64,000 nt of DNA from Enterococcus dongliensis (GTDB lineage Bacteria; Bacillota; Bacilli; Lactobacillales; Enterococcaceae), in the NCBI RefSeq assembly GCF_005405225.1, contig NZ_BJDQ01000005.1:1-64000 (forward strand). The letters are read 5' to 3'. The notes under the pieces were generated by a model that did no database searches, was not told where the DNA came from, and saw only the letters and a program-made list of their open reading frames with translations. Shown here one piece after another: positions 8,289 to 19,172 of this stretch. Every line of letters starts with the position of its first letter. Within the stretch, counting starts at the first letter, position 1. The position numbers and the translations under genes were made by a program.

Positions 8289-10848
8289 AAACTTCGATCA
8301 TTTCTTCAGAAATTGTTACGCCTTTATTTTTTCCTCGACCGATTAGCAACAACAATTGCAACGCAGAGAACAAGAAACTACTGTCTTTCATATAAGCAAA
8401 GTATCTCGGCCGCCAGCGGTCAACATACATCGTTTTTTCTTCGGTAACTTGCTGAAAAGCATAGATCGAATGACCATATTTATAAATCAAATTCATGATC
8501 CGCTCCCCTAAGAACGCAAAAGAAGTCTCACCAACTTTAGCTAGTGGTGCCATTCCTTGATAAACTTCATGATATCCTTGGTCTTTCAGCTCATCCATCA
8601 AATGCAGTTTCAAAAATGTCGGCAATTCATTAGGGACCTCGCTGCGAAAACGCAAAAGATCAAATGATGCTTTTTCTTGATTGATCGGCTGTTCAGTAAT
8701 AAAACCAACGATTCGATTTTGCGGATCACGTGCGATTCCAATATTACTCGTTTCAATATAAGCTCGATCAAAACGTCCTACAGAAAAGCATTTTTCTTTT
8801 TCACCATTCAGCCATTCATCGGAAATCTCTTCCAATTCTTCAAAAACCTCTTCTGGTAATTTTTCAAAATAGATAAATTGGTAGCCTTCATTGGTCAATC
8901 GTTTGAATTCGAATCGATCTGAAAAAACATCGTGCTCATGTCGTGTGAAATCAGTAACACCAGTCTCACCGATCTTATCAAAATGAAAGCCCAGATCATG
9001 TAAAAGCAAGACATACTTTTCTGATATTTTATAAAATGCCAGCTGATAGCCTAGTTTATCTGCATACTCCATAAAAGCAAACGTAGCTTCCTGCCATTTT
9101 TCTGGATTCCCCACGGGATCACCTAATACAAAACACTTATTTGCCCGTGTCTGGAAGCCAAAAACAATTTGATCGTTCCCGTTTTCCTGATAATAAAAAT
9201 AATGATAGCCTGAGACACGCAAATAATGACTAGCCGGCGTCCCGCCATAACGATTAATCAAATAGTTGAATCGTTTCTCATCCCAAGCAATACCGATTTT
9301 GCTCTCACTTTGGGTCAAATATTGATACAAAATCGCCAAACACAAAATCGATAAAATCAACCCAACTAAACCTGAGAACCAGATCTCACCTGAAGGAAAA
9401 GCAAAGTATCTCGTTGATAAGCGTTCGGTGCTCCAAATCTGACCACTATGATACCCGGCTACTGCGTAGAAAATAAAGAGTAAGCCAAACAAGATTCCAT
9501 CAAAAACTAACGCTCCCCAAGAATAAACAAAACGTTCCCGATAAAATTCTCGCCGTGACAGCCAAACGATCAACAAAATCACTAAGTAAACAACAATCAA
9601 ACGAATCGAAGCTGTTCTGGCTACCGTATTAACAATCCCGAAAATCAATAATACAATGGTCGGCCAAAATGCCCGCTTCACTTTTTGTGAAATCCCTCGT
9701 GCAAATCCCAGCAACAAAAAACCAATCAATAAATTCAGTGTCTGATCCAAGAAGTCAAATGAAAAGGGCAATAATACTTGGAACAAGCGGCTGATATTCG
9801 ACAAATTAGTCAATGTGGACAACAAGATCATCATGATTCCGGCAAAATAAACTGCACTGACCATAATCACATGAGCAACTTTTTGCGAAAGCACTCGCGG
9901 TAAGTTATCAAAATAACGATTCATTTTCACACTAGTATTTGTCAAAAAGATTACGATTCCAGTGACAAAGGGAATCAGATAGTAAAAGATTCGATAGAAC
10001 AAGATCCAGACCACAGCCGTACTTTGATCTAAACCGAGATGTCCTAATCCTAAAATCATCATGACATCAAAAGTCCCCGCACCTCCTGGGACCATCGTCA
10101 GCATCCCTAATCCAGTCGCGATGACAAACATCGGATAAACTTCTCCGATAGTTAGTTTCACGCCCATTAGATAACCGACAATCAAAAAGACAGTCAATGC
10201 ACCTAACCATTGACCCAATGAGGCCAAATACAATTCAAAGATTTGTTTCAATCGAAATTCTTTAAAAATCGTGCGGCGGCGTCCATAAACTAAACAAAAT
10301 AATAACGGTGCAAAGGCTCCGCCAGCTAATAGCCAAAATCGATAACGAACAAATGAATTCTCCGTTCGAAAAAACAGCAGATCTAAAGAGGTAATAAATG
10401 CCATGATTGAAAGTCCTGCCAACATGAACAGAGCAATCTTGGAAATTACAGCCAACACCTTTTTCTTTTCCATTCCTTTACCGTAAAAACTTGAACGCAA
10501 ACTTACACCAACTACACCACCAAATCCAGCTAAATTATTGATAGTATTTGTAGTCCAAGCAGAAACGAACCACTCTTTTCGATCCATCCGCGGTCGTCCC
10601 GCTGATTCAAGTATGGTGATTGCTACATGATCATATAAAAGCATCGGCAAAACACCGCACAGCCCAATTCCAAACATGCTTAGAAGTGTTACTTGATCTT
10701 GTTGTTTGATTGTTTGCCAAACTGTCTGCCAGCTCATTCCATGGGCAATATTTTTCACTTGATTGGCAACGAAAAATAAGACAATTCCGAAGAATATAAT
10801 TTTGAGCAAGGTGGCATAACGTTTAAACCAGCGACTGATAGTCGTCAT
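8287..10848 (-). CDS. mprF: Phosphatidylglycerol lysyltransferase / flippase MprF
   Basis: Transfers an aminoacyl group (usually lysine) from charged tRNA to phosphatidylglycerol and flips the product outward, lowering negative surface charge and reducing sensitivity to cationic peptides and daptomycin. 853 residues, full length. About residues 10-490 are many hydrophobic segments (flippase domain, with PGGAGTFDVMMILGLG at about 255-270 conserved); about 500-853 is the cytosolic DUF2156 transferase domain, with FQTRANKCFVLGDPVGN and GIARDPQNRIVGF. Monocistronic by position. Enterococci often carry two mprF paralogues; only one is in view, so which one this is cannot be said. Confidence 0.95.
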   Translation of the reverse strand: MTTISRWFKRYATLLKIIFFGIVLFFVANQVKNIAHGMSWQTVWQTIKQQDQVTLLSMFGIGLCGVLPMLLYDHVAITILESAGRPRMDRKEWFVSAWTTNTINNLAGFGGVVGVSLRSSFYGKGMEKKKVLAVISKIALFMLAGLSIMAFITSLDLLFFRTENSFVRYRFWLLAGGAFAPLLFCLVYGRRRTIFKEFRLKQIFELYLASLGQWLGALTVFLIVGYLMGVKLTIGEVYPMFVIATGLGMLTMVPGGAGTFDVMMILGLGHLGLDQSTAVVWILFYRIFYYLIPFVTGIVIFLTNTSVKMNRYFDNLPRVLSQKVAHVIMVSAVYFAGIMMILLSTLTNLSNISRLFQVLLPFSFDFLDQTLNLLIGFLLLGFARGISQKVKRAFWPTIVLLIFGIVNTVARTASIRLIVVYLVILLIVWLSRREFYRERFVYSWGALVFDGILFGLLFIFYAVAGYHSGQIWSTERLSTRYFAFPSGEIWFSGLVGLILSILCLAILYQYLTQSESKIGIAWDEKRFNYLINRYGGTPASHYLRVSGYHYFYYQENGNDQIVFGFQTRANKCFVLGDPVGNPEKWQEATFAFMEYADKLGYQLAFYKISEKYVLLLHDLGFHFDKIGETGVTDFTRHEHDVFSDRFEFKRLTNEGYQFIYFEKLPEEVFEELEEISDEWLNGEKEKCFSVGRFDRAYIETSNIGIARDPQNRIVGFITEQPINQEKASFDLLRFRSEVPNELPTFLKLHLMDELKDQGYHEVYQGMAPLAKVGETSFAFLGERIMNLIYKYGHSIYAFQQVTEEKTMYVDRWRPRYFAYMKDSSFLFSALQLLLLIGRGKNKGVTISEEMIEV

Positions 10849-10942
10849 CCTTCTACTCCTATTCTTTCTTTTCTTATAGTCTATTCTAAATGAATTTTGA
10901 TTTTGAAGCTATTCTTTTAATTGATAACAGCTCAAAGATAGC

Positions 10943-10978
10943 AAAAAAAGGCTGTGACTTCAATTTGTCACAGCCTTT
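10943..10978 (-). terminator. Terminator after rny
   Basis: 12-bp perfect arms 10947-10958 and 10967-10978, then a T run on minus. Located 22 bp after the rny stop. Confidence 0.85.
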
Positions 10979-10999
10979 CAACTACAAATGAATCATTGT

Positions 11000-12556
11000 T
11001 TATTTAGCATAATCCGTTGCTCGTGTCTCCCGAATAACGACCACTTTGATATGTCCTGGGTAATCTAATTCATCTTCGATTCTTCGACGAATGTCACGAA
11101 CTAAACGAACCGCATCCAAATCAGAAATCTCTTCTGGTTTTACCATGACACGAACTTCACGACCTGCTTGAACAGCGAAACTTGAGTCTACTCCATCAAA
11201 ACTATTTGAAATATTTTCTAAGTTCTCTAAACGACGGATATAGTTTTCTAGCGATTCACTCCGTGCACCTGGTCTAGCAGCAGATACTGCATCTGCAGCG
11301 GCTACTAAAACAGAGATAACCGACGTCGCCTCTGTATCTCCATGGTGAGAGGCAATCGCATTGATTACAACTGGATTTTCACGATATTTTGCGGCAAGTT
11401 CAGCGCCAATCTCAACGTGAGAACCTTCGATTTCATGATCTAATGCTTTCCCAATGTCATGAAGCAATCCGGCACGTTGCGCTAATTGAACATCTTCTCC
11501 TAATTCTGCGGCTAAGACACCCGTTAATTTCGCAACTTCTACTGAATGATTCAATACATTTTGACCATAGCTGGTACGGAAATGCAATCGACCCAAAATC
11601 TTAATCAAATCTGGATGTAAAGTGTGGGCGCCTACTTCAAAGGCTGCTTGTTCCCCGTATTCACGAATACGTTCATCCATTTCTTTGCGAGATTTTTCAA
11701 CCATTTCTTCAATCCGAGCCGGATGAATCCGACCATCTTGGATTAATTTTTCCAATGTCATACGGGCGATTTCCCGTCTGATTGGATCAAAACCGGATAA
11801 AACAACTGCTTCTGGTGTGTCATCGATAATCAAATCGATTCCTGTCAGTGTTTCTAATGTCCGAATATTACGGCCTTCACGACCAATGATGCGACCTTTC
11901 ATCTCATCATTTGGCAAAGTGACTACCGAAACCGTCGTCTCAGAAACAGCATCCGCACCACAACGTTGGATTGCCATTGCCAAAAGGTTTTTCGCTTTAC
12001 GATCTGCCTCTTCTTTAGCGCGTTGTTCAGATTCCTTGACCATAACTGTTAACTCATGGTTCAATTCCTCTTCCGTCGTCTTCATGATAACTTCTTTTGC
12101 TTCATCTTTTGTTAAAGCAGCGACTTGTTCCAATTTTGTTTGTTGTTCTTCAATTAGTTGTTCTACATCTTTTTCTCGCTCGTCAATTAATTGCTGTCTA
12201 GCACTGATCTTTGTTTCTTTTTCTTCCAGTGAGTGCTCACGCTTCTCGAGAGAGTCGTCTTTACGATCTAAAGTCTGTTCTCTTTGAAGCAAGCGATTTT
12301 CTTGTGATTTTAATTCTTGTCTGCTTTCTTTCAACTCACTTTCAACTTGTGCGCGATACTGCTGGTTTTCTTCCTTGGCTTCCAACAAAGCTTCTTTCTT
12401 CAAGGTCTCCGCTTCTTTATTTGCATGCGTAATGATTCCTCTAGCTGTGTTTTGTGCCCCATCAATTTCCTTTTCATGACGTGCTTTTGCTGCCACGAAA
12501 CCCAAACCAAGACCGACAATTAAACCGATGATAGCGAGGAGAATAGGAACTAACAT
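11000..12556 (-). CDS. rny: Ribonuclease Y
   Basis: Membrane-anchored endoribonuclease that starts mRNA decay and processes riboswitches and operon transcripts. 518 residues from the ATG at 12556, chosen because GGAGG ends 8 bases upstream; a GTG three codons earlier abuts that site. Order: one N-terminal membrane helix (about 3-24), a long charged coiled coil (about 25-200), a KH domain containing [15 protein letters not shown] (about 225-240), and an HD domain with [12 protein letters not shown] and SHHGD metal ligands. It follows recA, the usual Bacillales/Lactobacillales order, but with its own terminator and a hairpin after recA. Confidence 0.97.
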   Translation of the reverse strand: MLVPILLAIIGLIVGLGLGFVAAKARHEKEIDGAQNTARGIITHANKEAETLKKEALLEAKEENQQYRAQVESELKESRQELKSQENRLLQREQTLDRKDDSLEKREHSLEEKETKISARQQLIDEREKDVEQLIEEQQTKLEQVAALTKDEAKEVIMKTTEEELNHELTVMVKESEQRAKEEADRKAKNLLAMAIQRCGADAVSETTVSVVTLPNDEMKGRIIGREGRNIRTLETLTGIDLIIDDTPEAVVLSGFDPIRREIARMTLEKLIQDGRIHPARIEEMVEKSRKEMDERIREYGEQAAFEVGAHTLHPDLIKILGRLHFRTSYGQNVLNHSVEVAKLTGVLAAELGEDVQLAQRAGLLHDIGKALDHEIEGSHVEIGAELAAKYRENPVVINAIASHHGDTEATSVISVLVAAADAVSAARPGARSESLENYIRRLENLENISNSFDGVDSSFAVQAGREVRVMVKPEEISDLDAVRLVRDIRRRIEDELDYPGHIKVVVIRETRATDYAK

Positions 12557-12750
12557 TAAATCCACCTCCGTACTATCTTATTTACCTATCTGTAGTTTTT
12601 TGATAAACGAATGTCAAATTATCAATATGCCTACTTGCATATGTGTGTTTATCACACAAGTTTATTCTAATGTTTGTCTGATAGCGTGTCAACTTTATTT
12701 CTCTTTTGCCGTCTATCGTGTCGTTATCGCTTTCATTTGGTGCTATTCAT

Positions 12751-12798
12751 AAAAAAACACTAATGACCGTAGTATACACTGAGTCATTAGTGCCATTT
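12751..12798 (-). terminator. Terminator after recA
   Basis: 10-bp arms 12758-12767 and 12783-12792, T run on minus (plus A run 12751-12757), directly after the recA stop at 12800. It separates recA from rny. Confidence 0.85.
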
Positions 12799-12799
12799 T

Positions 12800-13849
12800 T
12801 TATTCTTCTAAAGGTAATTCTTCCTGACCAGCATCTTCTGTCTCATTTGGTGCCAAATCATCACCGATACCATAAGCTGCTCGTACACGCGTTGCCACTT
12901 CTGCCATCATTTCTGGGTGATCTGCCAAATATTTCTTCGCATTCTCACGACCTTGGCCGATTCGATCTTCTTTATAGCCGTACCAAGCACCACTTTTATC
13001 GATAATGTCTTGCTCAACAGCCATGTCTAATAACTCACCTTCTTGTGAGATTCCTAGTCCATACATAATATCGACTTCTGCAACTTTGAACGGCGGTGCT
13101 ACTTTATTTTTTACAACTTTGATCTTAGTACGGTTCCCAACGATGTCTGTCCCGTTTTTCAATTGTTCAGCACGACGCACTTCTAAGCGAACCGTTGCAT
13201 AAAACTTCAATGCTCGTCCACCCGGTGTAATCTCTGGATTACCAAACATGACACCGACTTTTTCACGAATTTGGTTGATAAAGACTGCAATCGTCTTTGT
13301 TTTATTGATTGAACCAGATAATTTACGCAATGCTTGTGACATTAATCGGGCTTGCAAACCAACGTGTGAGTCACCCATTTCACCATCAATCTCAGCGCGT
13401 GGTACCAATGCTGCTACAGAGTCAATAACGATGATATCGATAGCCCCACTAGAAACTAAGGCATCCGCAATTTCCAACCCTTGTTCACCTGTATCTGGTT
13501 GTGACAGCAATAGATCATCAATATTCACACCTAGACGTTGTGCATATTGTGGATCTAAAGCATGTTCAGCATCAATAAAAGCTGCAGTTCCGCCGTGTTT
13601 TTGCACTTCCGCAATAGCATGCAGCGCTACGGTCGTTTTACCAGAACTTTCTGGACCATATACTTCAATGATCCGTCCGCGTGGATAGCCGCCTACACCT
13701 AGCGCAACATCCAATGCCAAAGAGCCGCTTGGGATTGTTGAAATTTGTTGATCGACCTTTTCCCCTAATTTCATGATCGAGCCTTTTCCGTAATTCTTTT
13801 CAATCTTTTTCATTGCAGCATCTAAAGCCGCTTTACGATCATTAGCCAA
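12800..13849 (-). CDS. recA: Recombinase RecA
   Basis: Strand-exchange ATPase and LexA co-protease of the SOS response. 349 residues, full length. Walker A GPESSGKT at 65-72, Walker B region [17 protein letters not shown]-binding L1/L2 with [17 protein letters not shown] and [17 protein letters not shown], and an acidic C-terminal tail rich in Glu. The gene lies after cinA as in many Gram-positives, but 226 bp apart, with a candidate SOS box near the far end of that gap, so it most likely has its own inducible promoter. Confidence 0.98.
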   Translation of the reverse strand: MANDRKAALDAAMKKIEKNYGKGSIMKLGEKVDQQISTIPSGSLALDVALGVGGYPRGRIIEVYGPESSGKTTVALHAIAEVQKHGGTAAFIDAEHALDPQYAQRLGVNIDDLLLSQPDTGEQGLEIADALVSSGAIDIIVIDSVAALVPRAEIDGEMGDSHVGLQARLMSQALRKLSGSINKTKTIAVFINQIREKVGVMFGNPEITPGGRALKFYATVRLEVRRAEQLKNGTDIVGNRTKIKVVKNKVAPPFKVAEVDIMYGLGISQEGELLDMAVEQDIIDKSGAWYGYKEDRIGQGRENAKKYLADHPEMMAEVATRVRAAYGIGDDLAPNETEDAGQEELPLEE

Positions 13850-14056
13850 TAGCTGATCCTCCTATTTTTATTAATGTAGTTATTTTTTCTATCGGAAAAA
13901 ACAATTTTGATGTTCTTGCTGCATACGTGCCTTCTGTGCCGTAAAAAGCAAAAAGAACGCAGCTGCTGACTTCTATAATAATTGTGCTTTCACATCATTC
14001 GTACTTTTTCAATATCCTTAGTTTATCGGTTTAAAATAAAAAAATCAAGCAAAAAA

Positions 14057-14070
14057 CGAACAAACATTCG
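14057..14070. promoter_or_regulatory. Candidate LexA (SOS) box between cinA and recA
   Basis: CGAACAAACATTCG matches the Gram-positive LexA consensus CGAAC-N4-GTTCG with one mismatch. It is 6 bp after the cinA stop and about 208 bp before the recA start. The same bases sit between an A tract and a T tract and could form a weak hairpin, so a terminator role for cinA is an alternative reading. No better SOS box was seen nearer to recA. Confidence 0.5.
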
Positions 14071-14075
14071 CTTTT

Positions 14076-15323
14076 TTAGTTTTTATTTAGAATTGATCGC
14101 CGCACCATATCTAGCCCTTTCATTACTGCGCTATGACGAATGTACGACCGGTCGCGAGTAAAGTGATTTTCAGTGACAATTGTTGCTTTTCCTTTTTGAG
14201 CCAATCCGATATAAACCGTTCCTTTTGCCTTGTCTTCTAATTTATCTGGGCCTGCTACACCGGTAAAAGATACAGCATAATCTGTCTCTGCACGTTGTAA
14301 CGCTGCTTCTGCCATTAATTTCGCACATTCCTCGCTGACTACCCCGACATGATCAAATAGTGTTGAATCAATCCCTAAAAAATTCGCCTTAGTAGCAGCT
14401 GAATACGTGACAAAACCTCCTGGAAAAACTTCAGAAACTCCTGGGACTCTCCCTAAAGTGGCTTGGAATTCACCGGCTGTCAAACTTTCTGCAGCAGTGA
14501 TACTCAATTGATTTTCTTTTAACAGGCTAACTACTACTTCAACTAAACTATTCTCTTCGCCGTATCCATAGAAAAACTCGCCAACTTTTGCCATGATCTC
14601 TGCTTCAGTTTGATCCAATAAGGCATTGGCTGAGATCTCGTCTTCTGTTTTTGCTGTAATCCGTAAAGTTACTTCATTCGGTTTTGCATAAGGGGCAATC
14701 GTTGGGTTAGACTGCTGTTCGATCATTTCTGCTAGTTCGGTCACCAATCTTGATTCGCCAATCCCGAAGAAGCGTAAAACCCGTGATGTCAGTCTTTCCG
14801 TTGTTGGAAACTCTTTTTCCAATAATGGACGAGCTTGTTCTAGGAACATTGGTTTTAATTCACTTGGGGGTCCAGGTAATAACAGATAATTATTCTTTTC
14901 GTTTTTATATAAACAACCAATGGCCAAACCTGTCCGATTTGGTAATGGAAGACCGCCTTGTAAGGTCTCAATTTGTCGCAGATTATTCGGCGTCATCGTA
15001 CTTTGACGTTGTTCAAAAAAAGCCTTCAATGCTACTAATCCTTCTTGATTTTGGACTAGCGGCACACCAACATGATCTGCTAAAACATTTTTTGTTAGAT
15101 CGTCATCTGTCGGTCCTAAGCCGCCACACAAAACAATTAATTCACTGCGTGTATCTGTCAATTGAAGCAACTCTTCCAAGCGCTTAGGATTGTCTCCTAC
15201 CACTGTATGAAAATATACCTCAATCCCCATATCTGCCAATTTTTCTGATAAAAATGTGGCATTCGTATTCACGACTTGTCCTAATAAAAGTTCTGTACCT
15301 ACTGCAATAATTTCCGCTCTCAT
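14076..15323 (-). CDS. cinA: Competence/damage-inducible protein CinA (nicotinamide-nucleotide amidohydrolase family)
   Basis: 415 residues with two domains: an N-terminal MoCF/COG1058 domain (about 1-170; [21 protein letters not shown] and [11 protein letters not shown]) that in other bacteria has ADP-ribose pyrophosphatase activity, and a C-terminal PncC-type nicotinamide mononucleotide deamidase domain (about 255-410; [11 protein letters not shown] and FTGVAGPDK). Takes part in pyridine nucleotide recycling and, in streptococci, is co-expressed with recA during competence. Located between pgsA and recA as usual. Confidence 0.95.
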   Translation of the reverse strand: MRAEIIAVGTELLLGQVVNTNATFLSEKLADMGIEVYFHTVVGDNPKRLEELLQLTDTRSELIVLCGGLGPTDDDLTKNVLADHVGVPLVQNQEGLVALKAFFEQRQSTMTPNNLRQIETLQGGLPLPNRTGLAIGCLYKNEKNNYLLLPGPPSELKPMFLEQARPLLEKEFPTTERLTSRVLRFFGIGESRLVTELAEMIEQQSNPTIAPYAKPNEVTLRITAKTEDEISANALLDQTEAEIMAKVGEFFYGYGEENSLVEVVVSLLKENQLSITAAESLTAGEFQATLGRVPGVSEVFPGGFVTYSAATKANFLGIDSTLFDHVGVVSEECAKLMAEAALQRAETDYAVSFTGVAGPDKLEDKAKGTVYIGLAQKGKATIVTENHFTRDRSYIRHSAVMKGLDMVRRSILNKN

Positions 15324-15370
15324 TTATTTCTCTTCTTTCTAAGATACGCCATTTTCCCTCAACTATAACA

Positions 15371-15418
15371 GAAAAAACGATCAGAACGATAGATTTTCAC
15401 ATCGTACTGATCGTTTTT
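15371..15418 (-). terminator. Terminator after pgsA
   Basis: 12-bp arms 15373-15384 and 15407-15418 with a 22-base loop that holds a further partial inverted repeat; located 2 bp past the pgsA stop, with no strong T run on minus. Confidence 0.55.
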
Positions 15419-15419
15419 C

Positions 15420-16001
15420 TTACATTGAGCCTTTGAAAAGAGCTGTATTTTTAGCAAAATAATCGTAACCTGAATAGACTGTAAAGAATAAACAGATGTA
15501 CAACATGATTTGATCCATCGGGATACCGATAAAATTAAATGGAACATTGTTTAAATAAAGCAACACGATTCCAACCATTTGTGTCGCCGTTTTGATTTTA
15601 CCAGGCATCGCTGCTGCCATGACGCCGCCGCCTTGTTCTACAATCAATAAACGTAGACCCGTTACTGCTAATTCTCGACAAACAATAATCGCGATCACCC
15701 ATGAAGGAGCTCTTCCTTGTTCCACTAAAATAATAAAGGCAGTCATCACCAACATTTTATCTGCCAACGGATCAGCAAATTTTCCGAAATTAGTAACTAA
15801 TCCGCGGGCACGCGCAATTTTACCATCTAAATGATCCGTATAACTAGCGATTGCAAAAATAATCGCGCCTACTAATTGTGTTACCGCGAGGCTCGTATCT
15901 CCAACTTGCAGTGTCCCCCAATCCCATGGGGCTAAAACAATGACCATAAACAATGGAATCATAAAGATTCGTATGACGGTCAATTTATTGGGTAAATTCA
16001 T
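15420..16001 (-). CDS. pgsA: CDP-diacylglycerol-glycerol-3-phosphate 3-phosphatidyltransferase
   Basis: Integral membrane enzyme making phosphatidylglycerophosphate, the first step to phosphatidylglycerol, the lipid that MprF (8.3-10.8 kb) modifies. 193 residues, typical. The CDP-alcohol phosphotransferase motif with its four aspartates and DG/AR spacing begins at D56 (DHLDGKIARARG) and ends at D81 (FADPLADK). Several hydrophobic helices follow. Third in the rodZ-pgsA-cinA order. Confidence 0.96.
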   Translation of the reverse strand: MNLPNKLTVIRIFMIPLFMVIVLAPWDWGTLQVGDTSLAVTQLVGAIIFAIASYTDHLDGKIARARGLVTNFGKFADPLADKMLVMTAFIILVEQGRAPSWVIAIIVCRELAVTGLRLLIVEQGGGVMAAAMPGKIKTATQMVGIVLLYLNNVPFNFIGIPMDQIMLYICLFFTVYSGYDYFAKNTALFKGSM

Positions 16002-16099
16002 GGTACTTCCTCCTAATTTCTACTGATTTACTTTTCAACAAAAACATATGCGCCAAACTAATTCTTTAGTTTAACACATTGCTCGTGAAGCAGTCGTTA

Positions 16100-16960
16100 T
16101 TAAGCCGCATAAGCGATATTTAACGTCACATTTTTTTGTGACAATGATTCACCTGGTTGAAAATCCAATGCTTGATCATTGACTTTGATCTCTGCATACT
16201 TTGCCATACCCACAGTGATCACCGCTTGTGCTGCATCAGCAGGCAGTTCGGTTGTTTGTGATTCTCCCACCTGCAACGTGTACTGATACGTCAATGCCCC
16301 ATTAATCTGTACACCGACCCACACCCGCTGTTTGCCAGTGAATGTGATTTTTAACGGCTTTTCCGCATGTTCGATTTTCATCGTTGCTGCGTTTGGTGTG
16401 TTTGCTTCCATCGCAACTGCCATTTGAGGTTTCTCTGGCTTTTTGGACGATTCTGTCGTTTGTTCCGGTTGAGAGGAGGAAATTTTTTCTGCTGAAGAGA
16501 CCCCTGAACGTTCCACTTGGACAGAACTATTTTCCGGAATGATTGCTGTTTCTTGATGATCCAGCCAAGTCACATAACCTACTACCGCGATAATGGCCAA
16601 TGCTACAAGGCCTAAAGAGATCATCGGCAACGTTGCTTTAAATCGCGCATGTGTAGGATTTTCTGCGTGTTTATTTTTTCTCAGTCCATCAACTGTTTCC
16701 AACTCAGGATATGTCGGCAACGGTCGATCTTTGCCGTCTAATACATCGATCAAATAATCACCGTCAAGTTTTACCTCATCAGCATATTGTCGAATAAACG
16801 TCCGCAAATAATACTCGCTAGGCAATGCTTGAAAATCATTTTCTTCGATTGCCAACAAATAGCGCTTTTGAATTTTTGTGCGCTGCTGTAACTCATCTAA
16901 ACTTATTTTTTTATCGATACGGGCTTTGCGTAACGTTTCTCCAATATTTATACTAGCCAC
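16100..16960 (-). CDS. rodZ: RodZ-like helix-turn-helix membrane protein
   Basis: Bitopic protein expected to link cytoskeletal/elongasome components to the membrane; homologue of B. subtilis YmfM. 286 residues: Cro/CI-type helix-turn-helix at about 8-70 (GETLRKARIDKKISLDEL), a single membrane helix at about 113-135, a Ser/Glu-rich linker (about 140-185) and a C-terminal DUF4115 beta domain (about 190-286, KITFTGKQRVWVGVQINGA). Follows ymfI and precedes pgsA, the conserved Firmicute order. Confidence 0.9.
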   Translation of the reverse strand: MASINIGETLRKARIDKKISLDELQQRTKIQKRYLLAIEENDFQALPSEYYLRTFIRQYADEVKLDGDYLIDVLDGKDRPLPTYPELETVDGLRKNKHAENPTHARFKATLPMISLGLVALAIIAVVGYVTWLDHQETAIIPENSSVQVERSGVSSAEKISSSQPEQTTESSKKPEKPQMAVAMEANTPNAATMKIEHAEKPLKITFTGKQRVWVGVQINGALTYQYTLQVGESQTTELPADAAQAVITVGMAKYAEIKVNDQALDFQPGESLSQKNVTLNIAYAA

Positions 16961-17076
16961 TTGATTTTCTACTCCTATTTCGTAATAATGAACTATTTTT
17001 TAAGGAAAAATTATTTCCGCTTTTTAGTACATACTTGCTCATTTCTCAAACTTTGAAAAAGAACTCCGGTCAGTTG

Positions 17077-17805
17077 CTACGTCATCCAGCCACCAGCGAC
17101 CGGCAAAATAATCCCAGTAGTATAACTGGCTTCTTGGGAAAACAGATAACTGCAAGCCGCAGCGATTTCGCTTGGTTTTGCTAAGCGTCCTAAGGGAATC
17201 GCTGATTTTAAATCAACCAACTCTTGTAAATCCCAATTGTCATTCATCCTTGTTTGTACTGCTCCAGGAGCTACGACATTAACGGTGATCCCTAAAGTTG
17301 CAACTTCTTTCGCATAGGCTTTTACAAAAGCTTCTTGGGCTCCTTTAACAGCACTATAAACAGTTTCCATGCTACTTCCACGATGACCATAGACTGAACC
17401 AATAAAAACGACACGTCCATTACTATTTTTAGCTAACTTTCCTTGCAATTCTTGTAACAAAAGTAACGGCGTCTTCAAATGGACCTGCCATAAGGCCTCC
17501 ATTTGGTCTGCTTTTGTCTCAGGCAGTAATTCATAGAAAGTAAATCCTGAGGCAAAAACGATCCCATCAACTTGGAATAATTGTGCTAAAAAACTAGGGA
17601 TTTCCGCTTCTTTTAACATGTCTAAGGATACCATAAAAAAATCTTGCTGAGGATAACGTTTCTGTAAGTCTGAAACGAAATTTAAAACTTTTTCTTTTTG
17701 TTGATTATAGTGGCAATACAAAGACCAGCCTTGTTCAGCTAATTTTTCGCAAACGGCCTGTCCAATATCACCGCTAGCTCCCATTACTAACGCGTAAGGC
17801 ATCAT
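17077..17805 (-). CDS. ymfI: SDR oxidoreductase, EF-P 5-aminopentanone reductase (YmfI)
   Basis: 242-residue short-chain dehydrogenase. NAD(P)-binding GASGDIGQAV at about 9-18, and the catalytic Tyr-x3-Lys in VYSAVKGAQEAF with an upstream Ser in FIGSVYGHRG. In B. subtilis YmfI reduces the 5-aminopentanone group on elongation factor P lysine 32; the neighbouring ymfH and ymfF are linked to the same modification, so function is assigned mainly by synteny. A general FabG-like role cannot be excluded from sequence alone. Confidence 0.85.
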   Translation of the reverse strand: MMPYALVMGASGDIGQAVCEKLAEQGWSLYCHYNQQKEKVLNFVSDLQKRYPQQDFFMVSLDMLKEAEIPSFLAQLFQVDGIVFASGFTFYELLPETKADQMEALWQVHLKTPLLLLQELQGKLAKNSNGRVVFIGSVYGHRGSSMETVYSAVKGAQEAFVKAYAKEVATLGITVNVVAPGAVQTRMNDNWDLQELVDLKSAIPLGRLAKPSEIAAACSYLFSQEASYTTGIILPVAGGWMT

Positions 17806-17860
17806 GCATCCCCTTCATTTTTTCCTAGTCTGTGAATGTTTCATTTTTAACTACTGAATA

Positions 17861-19171
17861 CTAATTAGAAGCGGCAGTATGCGTGTCTTTTTCCATATAA
17901 AATCGTGTGAATGCTTCTTCATGAATGAATAATTCACCGGCGGCTAAGATATCGGTCAATTTGATTTCTTGAATGATTTCTGGCATATCAAACAATGTCC
18001 ACTCGCCAAACAGAGATTGAGTAAATTGATTGGCGACATATTCTAGCGAGTTCAATGATTGGAAATATTTTCCTAACATTTTTTTCTTTAATAAGGCTAG
18101 ATTTTTTTCGTTCACTTCAGGATCGTTGGCAAACTGTAATAAGATCTCTGTCAACCGCTCTGCTAATCTTTCTGGTTTTTCACTGTCTCCGCCAAAATCT
18201 GCAAAATAAAAACTACGATCTAGTGAAAATTCAAAACCAAAACTGTCATCTAATAGTCCTTCATTGTACATATGCAAATAATTTTTCGAAGTTGGCCCGA
18301 GCAATAATTGGAATAGCAGATCCATTGAGATTTTGAAGATCAACCGCTGTTTATCGTCTTGGGGCAATTCTGCCAGCCCTTTGATACCAATGATTGCTTT
18401 GGGTACTGTAATCGACATTTGTTCTTTGCTGAATTTGACGATCTCATCTGACGTCTCTTCTGGAAAACGTCGTTGGATTGGTTCAGGTATATCAAACGTT
18501 TTGGCTGCTTGATTTTCACGAATGAATGCCATCAAAGTTTCTGGTTCCAATTTCCCTACAACAAATAATGTCATATTACTAGGATGATAGAAAGTATTGT
18601 AACAAGTATACAGATCTTCGACAGTGATATCTGCAATCGAATCAATCGTACCAGCAATATCGATGTGCAGCGGATGTTTAGGATACATATTTTTCAAAAT
18701 AGCAAAAAATTGTTGCCAACTTGGATCATCTTGATACATTTGAATTTCTTGACCGATGATGCCTTGTTCTTTTTGAACAGATTCTTCCGTAAAATACGGT
18801 GCTTGAACAAAATCGATTAATGTTGCTAGATTCAATTCCAATTGATCTGTAGTAGAAAATAAATAACTAGTTCGAGTGAAACTGGTGAATGCATTAGCAG
18901 AAGCTCCTTGTTCACCAAATTTTTGAAAAACATCACCGTCTTCTTTTTCAAACATTTTATGCTCTAAAAAATGAGCGATGCCATCAGGGACCTTGACATA
19001 GTCTGTCCCACCCCGTGGAATGAACTCGTTATCGATTGAGCCGTAATTAGTACTAAATAATCCATACGTCTTATGATACCCCGCTTTAGGCAATAAATAG
19101 ACTGTCAAGCCATTAGGCAAAATCTCTTTATACAAGGTTTCATTGATTTTTTGATAAGTCACTTTATCCAT
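17861..19171 (-). CDS. ymfH: M16 family peptidase-like protein YmfH
   Basis: 436 residues from the ATG at 19171 (GGAGG 8 bases upstream; an ATG at 19186 contains that site). The inverted zinc motif HFLEH is intact at 67-71, with the distal glutamate likely in EQGIIGQEIQMY, so this partner looks catalytically competent. Forms the usual pair with YmfF, where one subunit has the zinc site and the other does not. In B. subtilis these genes are associated with elongation factor P 5-aminopentanol modification. Starts one base away from the ymfF stop, implying coupling. Confidence 0.9.
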   Translation of the reverse strand: MDKVTYQKINETLYKEILPNGLTVYLLPKAGYHKTYGLFSTNYGSIDNEFIPRGGTDYVKVPDGIAHFLEHKMFEKEDGDVFQKFGEQGASANAFTSFTRTSYLFSTTDQLELNLATLIDFVQAPYFTEESVQKEQGIIGQEIQMYQDDPSWQQFFAILKNMYPKHPLHIDIAGTIDSIADITVEDLYTCYNTFYHPSNMTLFVVGKLEPETLMAFIRENQAAKTFDIPEPIQRRFPEETSDEIVKFSKEQMSITVPKAIIGIKGLAELPQDDKQRLIFKISMDLLFQLLLGPTSKNYLHMYNEGLLDDSFGFEFSLDRSFYFADFGGDSEKPERLAERLTEILLQFANDPEVNEKNLALLKKKMLGKYFQSLNSLEYVANQFTQSLFGEWTLFDMPEIIQEIKLTDILAAGELFIHEEAFTRFYMEKDTHTAASN

Positions 19172-19172
19172 T

